Shown: positions 49,364-58,100, counted from the first letter of the stretch. The stretch: DNA of 64,000 bases from Streptomyces armeniacus (GCF_003355155.1 NZ_CP031320.1:4517367-4581366), one strand, 5' to 3'. Translations and numbers: made by a program. Notes: generated by a model not told the origin, from the letters alone.

Positions 49364-49521
49364 GCAACGCGTACGCCGCGCAACGTACGCCGCGCAACGC
49401 GCCCGCCCGGCAACGGGTGCGTCGCGCAACACCCCTGCCACACAACGTTGCGCGACAGCAACGCGTACATCCCGCAACGCGCCCGTTCCGCAACGCGTGC
49501 GTCCCGCGCCATTCCCCTCCG
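49364..49521. repeat. 16-bp tandem repeat array with GCAACG core (gap 49333-49645)
   Basis: GCAACG-type cores recur at 49364, 49380, 49394, 49410, 49426, 49442, 49458, 49474 and 49490, with a decayed tenth unit at 49506. Spacing is exactly 16 bp except one 14-bp step. A representative unit is GCAACGCGTACATCCC. The period is not a multiple of three, so this is not coding. The array fills most of the 313-bp gap before the Tat-exported hydrolase gene. Confidence 0.88.
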
Positions 49522-49645
49522 CGCCACTCACGCGTACAACCATCAACGCGCGTCGTACCGGACGTTACGCACGTGCCGCACACGTACCGCGCGCACCATC
49601 GGCCACCGCCGTGGCCGCACATCCGACACGAGGGGGGCCGACGGC

Positions 49646-51184
49646 ATGGACCGGCGCACCGTACTGAAGCTGTCCGCCGCCACGGGAGCCGCGGGCGTGC
49701 TTACGCTCGACACCGTGGCGTTCGCAAGCCCGGCGGAGGGCGACGACCGCTCCGCCGCCACCGCCGACCAGACGAAGACCGTCCGCGGCCACCTGCCGAC
49801 GGGCGCGCCCGACTACGTCTACCTCCCGGTCGACGTACCCGACGGTGTACGCGAGATCGCCGTCTCGTACACCTACGACAAGCCGGAGGTCCCCGCCGGC
49901 ACCCCCGGCAACGCCCTGGACATCGGCATCTTCGACGAGCGCGGCACCCGCCTCGGCGGCCCCGGTTTCCGCGGCTGGTCCGGCGGCTTCCGTACGGAGT
50001 TCGCGATCAGCGCGGCCGAGGCCACTCCGGGCTATCTGGCGGGGCCGGTACGGCACGGCACGTGGCACGTCGTCCTCGGCCCGTACACCGTCGCCCCGCA
50101 GGGCATGGACTACGAGGTGACCGTCACGCTCCGGTTCGGCCCCGCGGATGAGACGCCCGAGCCCGCGTACCCGCCGGAACGGGCCCGGGGCCGGGGCCGC
50201 GACTGGTACCGCGGCGACTGCCATCTGCACACCGTGCACTCCGACGGAAAACGCACCCCTACGGAGGTCGCCGCCGCCGCACGTGCGGCCGGTCTGGACT
50301 TCATCGTCAGCACGGAGCACAACACCACGTCCGGGCACGGCGCGTGGGAAGGCCTGTGGGGCCGCGGCGACGGCAGCGAACGCGAACTGCTCGTCCTCTG
50401 CGGCGAGGAGATCACCACCCGCAACGGCCACTACCTCGCGCTGGGCACGGACCCGGGCACGTTCGTCGACTGGCGCTACCGCGCGCGCGACGACGCGTAC
50501 GCCCGTTTCGCCCGCCGTGTCCACCGCGCGGACGGGCTGGTGGTGCCCGCGCACCCGAACTGCCCGTTCGTCGGCTGCCAGTGGAAGTTCGGCTACGAGT
50601 ACGCCGACGCCGTCGAGGTCTGGAACGGCCCCTGGACACCGGACGACGAACTCGCCGTCGCCGCCTGGGACAACACCCTCGTGGCCGACGACGACTGGCT
50701 GCCCGCCATGGGCAACAGCGACGCGCACCGCGAGGGCCAGGACGTCGGCCTCCCGCACACCGTCGTACACGCGGCGGAACTGTCCCGCCGCGCCCTCCTC
50801 GACGGCGTACGGCAGGGGCACAGCTACCTCGCCGAGTCCTCCCGCGTCACCCTCCGGCTCACCGCCACCGGCCCGCACGGCGAACACGCGGACATCGGCG
50901 AACGGCTGCGCGTCGCGTCGCCCGACGCGGAGGTGACCGTACGCCTGGACGTCACCGGCGGCCCTGCCCGCGCGACGGCGCGGCTGCTCACGGACCAGGG
51001 CGAACTGCACGCGGAGCCGCTGCCGTCGGGCGCGGGTACGGTCACGTGGCGTACGAGGGCGTCGCTGGCGACGTACGTACGGGCGGAAGTCCGCCACCCG
51101 GTCGCGGAGGGCGCCCCGGCGGGCCTGCCGGGGGCGATGTCGGCCCTGACCAACCCGCTCTGGCTCACCCCGCGCGGCGCGTAG
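49646..51184 (+). CDS. Tat-exported CehA/McbA-type PHP metallohydrolase
   Basis: A 512-aa exported enzyme. The N-terminus MDRRTVLKLSAATGAAGV is a twin-arginine signal. Residues about 45-180 form a beta-sandwich. The PHP-type catalytic domain begins GDCHLHTVHSDGKRTP, with further metal ligands in STEHNTTSGHGAW, CGEEITTRNGHYLALG, VPAHPNC and GNSDAHREGQD. A C-terminal beta domain follows. Homologues include the carbaryl hydrolase group and phosphodiesterases. ATG 49646 follows GAGGGGGG at a longish distance. The real substrate is unknown. Confidence 0.88.
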   Translation: MDRRTVLKLSAATGAAGVLTLDTVAFASPAEGDDRSAATADQTKTVRGHLPTGAPDYVYLPVDVPDGVREIAVSYTYDKPEVPAGTPGNALDIGIFDERGTRLGGPGFRGWSGGFRTEFAISAAEATPGYLAGPVRHGTWHVVLGPYTVAPQGMDYEVTVTLRFGPADETPEPAYPPERARGRGRDWYRGDCHLHTVHSDGKRTPTEVAAAARAAGLDFIVSTEHNTTSGHGAWEGLWGRGDGSERELLVLCGEEITTRNGHYLALGTDPGTFVDWRYRARDDAYARFARRVHRADGLVVPAHPNCPFVGCQWKFGYEYADAVEVWNGPWTPDDELAVAAWDNTLVADDDWLPAMGNSDAHREGQDVGLPHTVVHAAELSRRALLDGVRQGHSYLAESSRVTLRLTATGPHGEHADIGERLRVASPDAEVTVRLDVTGGPARATARLLTDQGELHAEPLPSGAGTVTWRTRASLATYVRAEVRHPVAEGAPAGLPGAMSALTNPLWLTPRGA

Positions 51185-51194
51185 CGCCGTTCTT

Positions 51195-51256
51195 CCCCGC
51201 CGCGGCGGGGAGCGCCTCGCCGCCGGACGGGGCCCGGCGGTGACCACCGGGCCCCG
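51195..51256. terminator. Two hairpins between convergent genes
   Basis: CCCCGCCGCGGCGGGG (51195-51210) is a perfect palindrome. CGGGGCCCGG (51228-51237) pairs with CCGGGCCCCG (51247-51256), a 10-bp stem with a 9-nt loop. They separate the hydrolase from the methyltransferase gene. Confidence 0.6.
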
Positions 51257-51344
51257 CCCGGAGCCGTACGCACCCGGCCGTCGCCCATGCCGCCGGACCC
51301 AGCCGGAGGGGGCCGTCTGCCGCGGCGGCGGGAAGAAAGGGCTA

Positions 51345-52415
51345 CTACGCCAGGCGGCGGACTCGGTGGTTCTGGCCCCAGCGCGTGATCGCCTTGTCGT
51401 CCGCGAAGGCCAGTGCCCGCAGCATGTTGCCGCCGTCGCTCGACGCGACCGCCCGCCGCAGGCGGCGGTCCGTCGACGGGGGCAACGGCGCCGTGCCCGC
51501 CTCCACCGTGTCGCCGTAGAACGGCGCGAAGGTCACCCCCGCGAAACCCGTACGGCGCAGCAGCGCGGGCAGGGTCTCCGAGGAGTAGAACATCAGGTGG
51601 TTCCGGGTGAAGCCGCTCCACCCGTTGCCGTGCGCCTTGAGCAGTAGCGACCTGGCGTTGACCGTGAAGACGAGCAGGACGCCGCCGGGGGCGAGCAGTT
51701 CGCGGAAGCGGCTGAAGTCGTCGAGCGGGCGCGGCAGATGGGCCAGTACGGACCACAGCGTGATGACGTCGAAGCCGCCCGCGGCGATCTCCGGTACGTC
51801 GTCGGGGGCGCCGAAGTGCGCGGTGGCGGTGGAGAGCCGCTTGTTGGCCTGCTCGACGGAGTCGGGCGAGAGGTCCACGCCGTACGCCTCGAAGCCCGCC
51901 TGCTCGGCGACCTCCAGGAACAGCCCGGACCCGCAGCCGAAGTCGAGCAGGCGGCGGCCGTCGCCGTCGTCGAGTACGGGGGCGAAGGCGTCCATGGTCA
52001 GCCGGTAGCGGCGCTGCCGGTTCTCGGCGTAGGAGCCGGTCAGGAAGGTGCTGTAGTTGTCGGCGTAGAGGTCGCCGAGGCGTTCCGGCAGGATGTTCGG
52101 GTTGCGGTAGAGGAAGCCGCAGGAGGGGCAGCGCACCACGTGGTACGCCCAGTTCTCGCCCGCCGGCCGGAAGAGCGGCTGCTGCCGTGTCTCTCCGCAC
52201 AGGTGGCAGGTGATGAACTCCTCGATGGGCCCGGCCGTGTGCTGCGCGCGGTACTCGTCGAGGGAGACCGTACGGGCTCTGCGGAGCCGCATCTGCCACT
52301 GCAGTTCTCTGGCGGCCTTCTCGCCGGGCCTGAGGTAGACGCGCTGTCCCCAGGGCACGTGGTCGAAGCGCGATCCGTACACTGCGCGGGCAATTGCCCG
52401 TTTCGTTGTCACCAT
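51345..52415 (-). CDS. Class I SAM-dependent methyltransferase with zinc ribbon
   Basis: A 356-aa protein. Residues about 70-105 hold two CxxC pairs (ITCHLCGET and VRCPSCGFLYRN), a zinc ribbon. The SAM site LLDFGCGSGLFLEVAEQAGF starts near residue 155, with VDLSPDS and FDVITLWSVLAHLPRPLDDF following. This organisation is seen in methyltransferases acting on sugars or small molecules. ATG 52415 follows GAGGTG. It stands alone, between the hydrolase and a truncated reductase gene. Confidence 0.9.
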   Translation of the reverse strand: MVTTKRAIARAVYGSRFDHVPWGQRVYLRPGEKAARELQWQMRLRRARTVSLDEYRAQHTAGPIEEFITCHLCGETRQQPLFRPAGENWAYHVVRCPSCGFLYRNPNILPERLGDLYADNYSTFLTGSYAENRQRRYRLTMDAFAPVLDDGDGRRLLDFGCGSGLFLEVAEQAGFEAYGVDLSPDSVEQANKRLSTATAHFGAPDDVPEIAAGGFDVITLWSVLAHLPRPLDDFSRFRELLAPGGVLLVFTVNARSLLLKAHGNGWSGFTRNHLMFYSSETLPALLRRTGFAGVTFAPFYGDTVEAGTAPLPPSTDRRLRRAVASSDGGNMLRALAFADDKAITRWGQNHRVRRLA

Positions 52416-52535
52416 GAGTTCACCTCGCGGACGACTGACGGCCCACGGTCTCACCGGACTCGCACACCCTCAAGGATTGGGTGACGATCACACCGGCGGG
52501 TCGATGAGTTTTCACCCCGGCGGCGGTCTGTCCCG

Positions 52536-52575
52536 GTGACCGCGTGACCGCGTGACCGCGTGACCGCGTAACCGC
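52536..52575. repeat. 8-bp tandem repeat GTGACCGC
   Basis: Four exact copies of GTGACCGC (52536-52567) plus one variant GTAACCGC (52568-52575) and a decayed sixth. They lie 54-93 bp before the truncated reductase start codon, in a 213-bp gap without a gene. A CAGACGCAG-like stretch follows to 52620. Confidence 0.9.
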
Positions 52576-52628
52576 GTAGCCCCGGCAGCGCGCAGACGCA
52601 GCAGACCCAGCAGACGGAGGAGCACGTC

Positions 52629-52925
52629 ATGGGGATCTTCACCGTGGACATCTCGATGTCCCTGGACGGGTACGTCACCGGGCCGAACCCCGGTGTCCAC
52701 AACGGACTGGGCGACGGAGGGGAACGCCTGCACGACTGGGTTTTCAGCGCCCGTACGGAGACCGATCTGACACTGCTCGACACGACCACCAAGGCGACGG
52801 ACGCGGTGCTGAGGGGGCGGCACACCTTCGACGTCGTGGACGGCCCGGAGGGCTGGCAGGGCGACCTGGGGTACGGCACCGAGCGCGACCAGACGGCGGC
52901 CCGTGCCGCCGGCGGGGAGGGGTGA
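52629..52925 (+). CDS. Truncated dihydrofolate reductase/RibD-C family protein
   Basis: A 98-aa product that begins like a normal member (TVDISMSLDGYVTGPNPGVH, GLGDGGERLHDWVF, GRHTFDVVDG) but stops at about half of the usual 190-200 aa. The C-terminal half of the nucleotide-binding fold is missing, so enzyme activity is unlikely. It ends in GERDQTAARA-like sequence just before the ribosome binding site of the next gene. Either a pseudogene left by a deletion or a small derived protein; I favour the former. Confidence 0.65.
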   Translation: MGIFTVDISMSLDGYVTGPNPGVHNGLGDGGERLHDWVFSARTETDLTLLDTTTKATDAVLRGRHTFDVVDGPEGWQGDLGYGTERDQTAARAAGGEG

Positions 52926-52929
52926 CGGC

Positions 52930-53415
52930 ATGTCCCGCGAGGAGATCCTGCGGAACCGCGCACGCGGCGTCGTCGACGCCAACAAGTACATGGCGCTCGG
53001 CACCGCCGACGAGACCGGCAGCCCGTGGGTGTCGCCGGTGTACTTCACTCCGGACAGCTACTCCGACTTCTACTGGGTGTCCTCCCCCGAGGCCCGGCAC
53101 TCGCTGAACATCGCCGGCCGGCCGGAGGTCAGCATCGTCATCTTCGACTCGTCCGTGCCGATCGGCTCCGCCGAGGCGGTGTACGTGACGGCGCTGGCCG
53201 AGGAGGTGCCCGTACGGGAGCTGGAGCGCTGCGCGGAGGTGTACGGCGTGCGCCTTCCGGAGGCCCGCCGCATCGCCCCGGACGAACTGCGGGCGCCCGC
53301 GGACCTCCGTCTGTACCGCGCGTCCGCCACGGACCAGTCACTCCTGATCCGCGGCGGCGACCCGGACTTCGGCCGGGGCGTCGACTCGCGCCTCCCCGTC
53401 ACGCTCACCGGGTGA
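52930..53415 (+). CDS. Pyridoxamine 5'-phosphate oxidase-family (FMN-binding split barrel) protein
   Basis: A 161-aa split-barrel protein: MALGTADETGSPWVSPVYFT, FYWVSSPEARHSLNIAGRPE and VSIVIFDSSVPIGSAEAVYV are typical. Related proteins use FMN or F420 for small-molecule redox reactions. ATG 52930 follows GGGGAGG and lies only four bases past the truncated reductase gene, so they were probably one transcript. Substrate unknown. Confidence 0.88.
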   Translation: MSREEILRNRARGVVDANKYMALGTADETGSPWVSPVYFTPDSYSDFYWVSSPEARHSLNIAGRPEVSIVIFDSSVPIGSAEAVYVTALAEEVPVRELERCAEVYGVRLPEARRIAPDELRAPADLRLYRASATDQSLLIRGGDPDFGRGVDSRLPVTLTG

Positions 53416-53453
53416 CGGCGGCCGGGCGCCGGGCAGGCCGGAAGTCGTTGCCG

Positions 53454-53834
53454 TCACGCGCTCAGGTCGAGGACACGTACACCCTGGCCCTTCCAGTCCC
53501 CCGGCGTCGTGGTGGCGATGACCGCGCCGGCGGGGCGGTCCGGGGTGGGCTGCGCCGCGTGGCGAGTGTGCGGCGCTGCCCAGGCGGGCTCGCGGGCGAC
53601 GGCGAGGGCCGCGGGCAGGTCCAGCTCAAGGACGGTGATACGGGGCAGCGCGGCGATGTGCTCGGCCGTGCCGGGGCGGATGCGGTCGGCCTCGACCAGG
53701 GCGCACGCCGGTGCGTACAGGAACCAGCCGGCCTCGGCGTGCGCACGGTGGATCAGCCGGGAGGCAAGGACGTTCCCGCGGCCCGCCGCGACCATGGCGG
53801 TGTCGTCCAGAACGACGTGGCGGGCGTCGGTCAC
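53454..53834 (-). CDS. PIN-like toxin of a toxin-antitoxin pair
   Basis: A 126-aa protein whose start GTG 53834 overlaps the antitoxin stop (GTGA). VVLDDTAMVAAGRGNVLASR has an early acidic pair as in PIN-domain RNases, CALVEADRI carries the next conserved acid, and the C-terminal part (VIATTTPGDWKGQGVRVLDL) ends in the usual final strand. The fold assignment is moderate because the third and fourth acids are not obvious. Gene order and overlap fit a VapBC-like module. Confidence 0.65.
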   Translation of the reverse strand: MTDARHVVLDDTAMVAAGRGNVLASRLIHRAHAEAGWFLYAPACALVEADRIRPGTAEHIAALPRITVLELDLPAALAVAREPAWAAPHTRHAAQPTPDRPAGAVIATTTPGDWKGQGVRVLDLSA

Positions 53835-54088
53835 GGACTGCCCGCTTCGGCCAGCCGCCGGTCCAACTCGGCGTCGAGATCGGCCGCTTCGGCCTCGCTG
53901 GGGTCGTAGCCGTTCCACTCCCGTAGTGCGGCGCGGGCGCGCTCAGCCTGTTCCGCACGCTCGGCAGGCGTAAGCAGATGGTCGGCGAGGCGGGCGAGGT
54001 AGGCGCGCAGGGAGAGGCCCTCGGCGGCCGCTATCTCGGCGAGCCGGTCGCGCGCCTCGGAGGGGATGCGGATGTTGGCGTCGGACAT
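53831..54088 (-). CDS. Ribbon-helix-helix-type antitoxin
   Basis: An 85-aa protein. The N-terminus NIRIPSEARDRLAEIAAAEG and SLRAYLARLADHLL form a ribbon-helix-helix-like DNA-binding unit; the rest is an acidic helix (ADLDAELDRRLAEAG) expected to wrap around the toxin. ATG 54088 follows AAGGAG by 7 nt. Co-translated with the downstream PIN-like gene through a 4-bp overlap. Probably autorepresses the pair. Confidence 0.78.
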   Translation of the reverse strand: MSDANIRIPSEARDRLAEIAAAEGLSLRAYLARLADHLLTPAERAEQAERARAALREWNGYDPSEAEAADLDAELDRRLAEAGSP

Positions 54089-54174
54089 GAGAGCGGCTCC
54101 TTCCCAGCACACGGACAGGGTACGGGTACGTACCCGTACGTGCGCCACGGCGGACGCCGTCCCGCGGCCGCGCG

Positions 54175-55644
54175 CTACGCGCGGGACCGCAGGCGGGCGC
54201 GGGCCGGGCCTGTGGGCTGGAGCGTGATGCCCGCCGAGACCGGTACGTCGTTGTCGTCCGCGGGCTGCACCTCGTACGCGCGGAGCAGCACCGCCAGGGC
54301 GAGGACCGACTCCAGCATCGAGAAGTGCTGCCCGATGCAGGCGCGCGGGCCGCCGCCGAACGGGAACCAGGCGTACCGGTGGCGCTCCGCCTCCCGTTCC
54401 GGGGTGAAGCGCTCGGGGTCGTAGCGGTCCGGGTCCTCCCACAGGCCGGGGTGCCGGTGGGTGACCCAGGGGGAGACGACCACGTTGGCTCCGGCGGGGA
54501 TCGCGTGGCCGTCGATCTCGCAGGCGTCGACGGCGCGGCGGCCGATGACGGGCGCGGCAGGGTACAGCCGCATGGCCTCCTTCAGGCACCGGGTCAGGTG
54601 CGGCAGCTTCTCCATGTCGGCGGCGGTGGGCGCGCGTTCGCCGAGGACGCGGGCGATCTCGTCCTGTGCGGCGCGCTGCTGCTCCGGGTGCCGGGCCAGC
54701 AGGTGGAGGGTGAACGCGAGGGAGGTGGCGGTGGTTTCGTGTCCGGCCAGGAGGAAGATGAGGACCTGGTCGCGGAGTTCGTCGGCGTCGAGGGGGCGGT
54801 CCTCGTCGCTGCGGGCGCGGGCGAGGAGGTCGAGCAGGTCGTCGGCCCCCGTGCCCGAGGTGACCGTGCCCGGACCGTCCGGCAGCGCGCCGTCCGCACC
54901 CGCACCGTACGCACCCGCACCGTCCGCCGTACGGGACGCGTCCGCCGTACGGGACGCGTCTGCCGCCTGCCGTTCCGCGATGATGCGGTCGCACACCGCG
55001 TACACCTCACGGGTCGCCGCCTCCGCGCGCCGGTTCGCCGGGGTCGGCCAGCCGCGCGGCGGGCTGAGCGGCGAGTACGCGCGGTGCAGCACGTAGTCGT
55101 TGATGACGGGGAAGCAGCGGTGGGTGACGTCGACGGCCTCCTCGACGTCCATGCCGAACAGGATGCGGGTGACGGTGCGCAGCGCCAGCCGGTTCATGTC
55201 GAGTACGAGGTCGGTGGTGCCGCCGTCCACCGCGTCGCGCCAGCGCCGTACGGCCAACTCCGCCTCGGTGGTGATCGTGTCGGCGTAGCCGTCGACGCGG
55301 CGGCGGGTGAACAGGGGCTGTACGAGGCGGCGTTGCCGCCGGTAGTCGGCGTCCTGTGCGGTGAGGAGGCCGTTGCCGAACGACTCGCGGATCTCGCCGT
55401 AGAAGGGGTTGTCCTTGCGGAAGTTGGCCGCCTCGGTGGCCAGCACCTGCTGCGCGCCGGGCGCGGAGAAGACCCCGTACACGACCGTACGGAGGCCGGG
55501 CGGCCCGGCCGAGACGCGTACGACGTCGCCGTGCTCGCGCTGGGCGCGCAGGAACGCGCCCAGCGAGTCCCGCTGGAGCTCGAACATCGAGCCCACGACG
55601 GGGAGTCCGGCGGGTCCCGGGATGTCGGTGCCAGTGACAGTCAT
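54175..55644 (-). CDS. Cytochrome P450
   Basis: A 489-aa P450, longer than most bacterial members (about 400-460 aa). The heme ligand is in FPFGGGPRACIGQHF, the oxygen-binding I-helix is LAGHETTATSLAF, and the ExxR motif KEAMRLYP. An insertion near residue 230-260 has ASRTADASRTADGAGAYGAG, encoded by an 18-bp duplication; it accounts for part of the extra length. ATG 55644 has no strong ribosome binding site. No ferredoxin gene lies alongside. Substrate unknown. Confidence 0.93.
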   Translation of the reverse strand: MTVTGTDIPGPAGLPVVGSMFELQRDSLGAFLRAQREHGDVVRVSAGPPGLRTVVYGVFSAPGAQQVLATEAANFRKDNPFYGEIRESFGNGLLTAQDADYRRQRRLVQPLFTRRRVDGYADTITTEAELAVRRWRDAVDGGTTDLVLDMNRLALRTVTRILFGMDVEEAVDVTHRCFPVINDYVLHRAYSPLSPPRGWPTPANRRAEAATREVYAVCDRIIAERQAADASRTADASRTADGAGAYGAGADGALPDGPGTVTSGTGADDLLDLLARARSDEDRPLDADELRDQVLIFLLAGHETTATSLAFTLHLLARHPEQQRAAQDEIARVLGERAPTAADMEKLPHLTRCLKEAMRLYPAAPVIGRRAVDACEIDGHAIPAGANVVVSPWVTHRHPGLWEDPDRYDPERFTPEREAERHRYAWFPFGGGPRACIGQHFSMLESVLALAVLLRAYEVQPADDNDVPVSAGITLQPTGPARARLRSRA

Positions 55645-55718
55645 GCGCTCATTCTGCCCACCCTCGGGGCGCGGACGCGGGCGGCGGCGCGCTCCGTACG
55701 GGAGCGCCCCCGCGGTAC

Positions 55719-55762
55719 CCGTACGGCACGCATACGGCACGCATACGGCACCCGTGCGGCAC
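55719..55762. repeat. 11-bp tandem repeat (gap 55645-55965)
   Basis: CCGTACGGCAC, GCATACGGCAC, GCATACGGCAC and CCGTGCGGCAC are consecutive 11-mers. They lie in the 321-bp divergent region between the P450 gene and the conservon, 75-118 bp before the P450 start. The rest of the gap, including an AT-richer stretch near 55800-55870, should contain both promoters but shows no clear consensus. Confidence 0.85.
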
Positions 55763-55965
55763 GCACTCAAGCGCCCCCGTACGGCTCCGCTTTCGGTCCC
55801 CGCCGCCGACACGACACACAAGTGTGCTCCCGCAGGGTGTGATGCGCCGGTTACTACGGCAACATGTGTGATGTGCCGCGCCCGGGGAGGCAGGGGGAGC
55901 CCGCGTGGCGAGTGTTGAGTGGCGAGTATTCGCCGTGCCCAAAATCCAGTTGACCGAGGATTCCG

Positions 55966-57675
55966 ATGACCGACATACCGGTGGCTCTGACCGTGCTCAC
56001 GTCCGTGGGAACGGTCGCCGCCGTAGGAATGGCACCCGTCCTGGCGCGTACCCGGGGGCAGCTGCGCGGGCTGAGACAGCGCGCCGTGACGGCCGAGACC
56101 GACCTCGGGAACGTCACTCACCACCGCGACGACATCGCCTCCCGGCTGCGTACGGCCGAGGCCGAGATTCGTCACCTCGCCGGCGCGCGGCTGCCGGACC
56201 TGGCCACCTCGTTTTCGCATCCGCACATGCCCGTACGGGGGCCTGCGGACCCGCGTGTCGCCGGTACGGAGCTGGACCAGTCGCTGACCTCGGTGCTGGA
56301 CCGGGTCAGCGAGGCCGTCGGCAAGGAGCAGCTGCGGGTCGACGCCGCCGCGCAGAGCGCCCTGCGCGGCACCTCGACGACGATCCAGGCGCTCCTCTAC
56401 CAACTGCAGACGCTGCTGCAGGAGATGCAGGAACGTCACGACGACCCCGCCTTCGCGCAGGACCTGCTGGCCGCCGACTTCCTCAACGAGCAGGCGCTGC
56501 GCCGCATCCAGACCACCGCCGTGCTGTGCGGCGCGTGGCCGGGGCTGACCCGTCAGGACTCGCATCTCACGGACGTCGTGGTCGGCGCGACGTCCCGCCT
56601 CCAGGGCTACGAACGCATCCAGGTCACCAACCAGCTGCGCGACCCGACCGGCGTGGTGGCCCGCGCCGTCGAACCGGTCGCGGTGGCCCTCACCGAGCTG
56701 ATGGCCAACGCCCTGCACTACTCCCACCCCGAACTGCCCGTCACCGTCACCGTCCAGCAGGGCAACCGCGGCGCGTCGGTGATCATCGACGACGCGGGCG
56801 TGGGCATGCACGAGGACGAGATACTCCGCGCGCAGCGGCTGATGTCCGGCAAGGACCCCGTGCTGATCACGGAGTTGGGCGATCCGGTGCGGTCGGGCTT
56901 CGCGGCGATCGGGCAGCTGGTGCGGCAGTACGGCTTCAGCGTGCACGTGGAGGCGTCACCGTACGGTGGCGTACGGGCCGTGCTGTACATCCCGGGCGAG
57001 CCGCTGCTCACGCTGCTCGACGAGGACGAGTGCCCGCGCTCCCCGATGGCTCCGCTGCCGGCGTCGGGCCCGGCGCCCGGTGCGGCGCCTGGTGCAGCGC
57101 CTGGTGCGACGTCGGCCACGGCGCAGCGGCAGGCGGACGTACGGGAGCCCGCAGGCGTACGGGAGCCCGCTGACGTACGGGAGCCCGCTGACGTACGGGA
57201 CTCCGCTGACGTCCGTACGGACGCGCCCGCCGCCGCACCGGAGGGCGGCGAACTCCCGCGGCGGCGGCGCCGCAGGCCGCTGGCGGCGGGCGACGAGACG
57301 GTGACGCTCCGCGCCGCGGACATCGCCGAGGCCACCGGGCGGCAGGCGCGGCCCCTGCCGCTGCCGGGGGCAGAGGCCGAGGCGGAAGCCGAACGCAGCG
57401 CGGAGCGCTGGGGCGACTTCCAGCGCGGCACCGAGTCCGGCCGCGCGGCCGCGACCGGCGACACGGGCAGCCACCCGCTCCCGCCCCAAGTCGGCGCGGC
57501 GGACGGCGGCACGACGGCCGCCGGCAGCGCGGCCCCCGGCCCTGTTCCGGACGGCCCCGCCCCGGACGGCCCCGCTCCTGACCACCCCGCCACCGGCACA
57601 GACATCGGCACCGGCACGGGCACCGGCAGCGACACCGGCCCCGCCACCGATTCCGAAGGGAACCACTCCGAATGA
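55966..57675 (+). CDS. cvnA: Conservon sensor-like ATPase (CvnA)
   Basis: A 569-aa histidine-kinase-like protein, first gene of a conservon. A membrane helix occupies about residues 5-25, a coiled-coil region follows, and the HATPase domain has VALTELMANALHYSHPE (N box), IIDDAGVGMHEDE (G1) and SGFAAIGQLVRQYGFSVHVE. There is no obvious phospho-acceptor histidine, as in other CvnA proteins. The last 230 residues are disordered and contain a VREPAD hexapeptide repeated about four times. ATG 55966 follows GAGG. The stop overlaps cvnB (ATGA). Confidence 0.93.
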   Translation: MTDIPVALTVLTSVGTVAAVGMAPVLARTRGQLRGLRQRAVTAETDLGNVTHHRDDIASRLRTAEAEIRHLAGARLPDLATSFSHPHMPVRGPADPRVAGTELDQSLTSVLDRVSEAVGKEQLRVDAAAQSALRGTSTTIQALLYQLQTLLQEMQERHDDPAFAQDLLAADFLNEQALRRIQTTAVLCGAWPGLTRQDSHLTDVVVGATSRLQGYERIQVTNQLRDPTGVVARAVEPVAVALTELMANALHYSHPELPVTVTVQQGNRGASVIIDDAGVGMHEDEILRAQRLMSGKDPVLITELGDPVRSGFAAIGQLVRQYGFSVHVEASPYGGVRAVLYIPGEPLLTLLDEDECPRSPMAPLPASGPAPGAAPGAAPGATSATAQRQADVREPAGVREPADVREPADVRDSADVRTDAPAAAPEGGELPRRRRRRPLAAGDETVTLRAADIAEATGRQARPLPLPGAEAEAEAERSAERWGDFQRGTESGRAAATGDTGSHPLPPQVGAADGGTTAAGSAAPGPVPDGPAPDGPAPDHPATGTDIGTGTGTGSDTGPATDSEGNHSE

Positions 57676-58100
57676 CCCCCCATCCCACCCGGCGACCCGT
57701 GCCCGAGGACATGTCCTGGGTGCTCGGACCGCTCCTCGAACTCCCGCACGTGGTGCACGCGGCCGTGATCTCCGGTGACGGCTTCATACAGGGCCGTTCG
57801 CCCGGTCTGGAGCAGGAGGCGGCCGAGGGCGTGGCCGCGATGATGTCCGCGCTCCAGGGCGCCGCCCGTACGACCTCGCTGGCGTTCGCCGGCAAGGACG
57901 AGGTGCAGCTGCGGCAGACCGTCATCGAGTCCGACCTCGGCTGGGTCTTCGCCATCCCGGCGGGCGAGAACACGTGCCTCACCGTCTACGCCGCCCCGGA
58001 CGTCAACATGCGTGTGGTCACGCACCAGATGCAGGTGCAGGTCGCCACGCTGGGGGCCAAGGCCATGGGCAGTCCACCACGTGACGACGTGCCGGCATGA
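57672..58100 (+). CDS. cvnB: Conservon roadblock/LC7 protein (CvnB)
   Basis: A 142-aa roadblock/LC7-domain protein: DMSWVLGPLLELPHVVHAAV, ISGDGFIQGRSPGLEQEAAE and QTVIESDLGWVFAIPAGENT. Proteins of this type act as GTPase-activating or platform partners for the small GTPase-like CvnD. Start and stop overlap the neighbours by 4 bp each, so the four conservon genes are translationally coupled. Confidence 0.95.
   Translation: MTPHPTRRPVPEDMSWVLGPLLELPHVVHAAVISGDGFIQGRSPGLEQEAAEGVAAMMSALQGAARTTSLAFAGKDEVQLRQTVIESDLGWVFAIPAGENTCLTVYAAPDVNMRVVTHQMQVQVATLGAKAMGSPPRDDVPA

Noticed and set aside
49364..49521. CRISPR array
   Set aside because: Repeats are 16 bp head to tail with no spacers of constant length and no cas genes.
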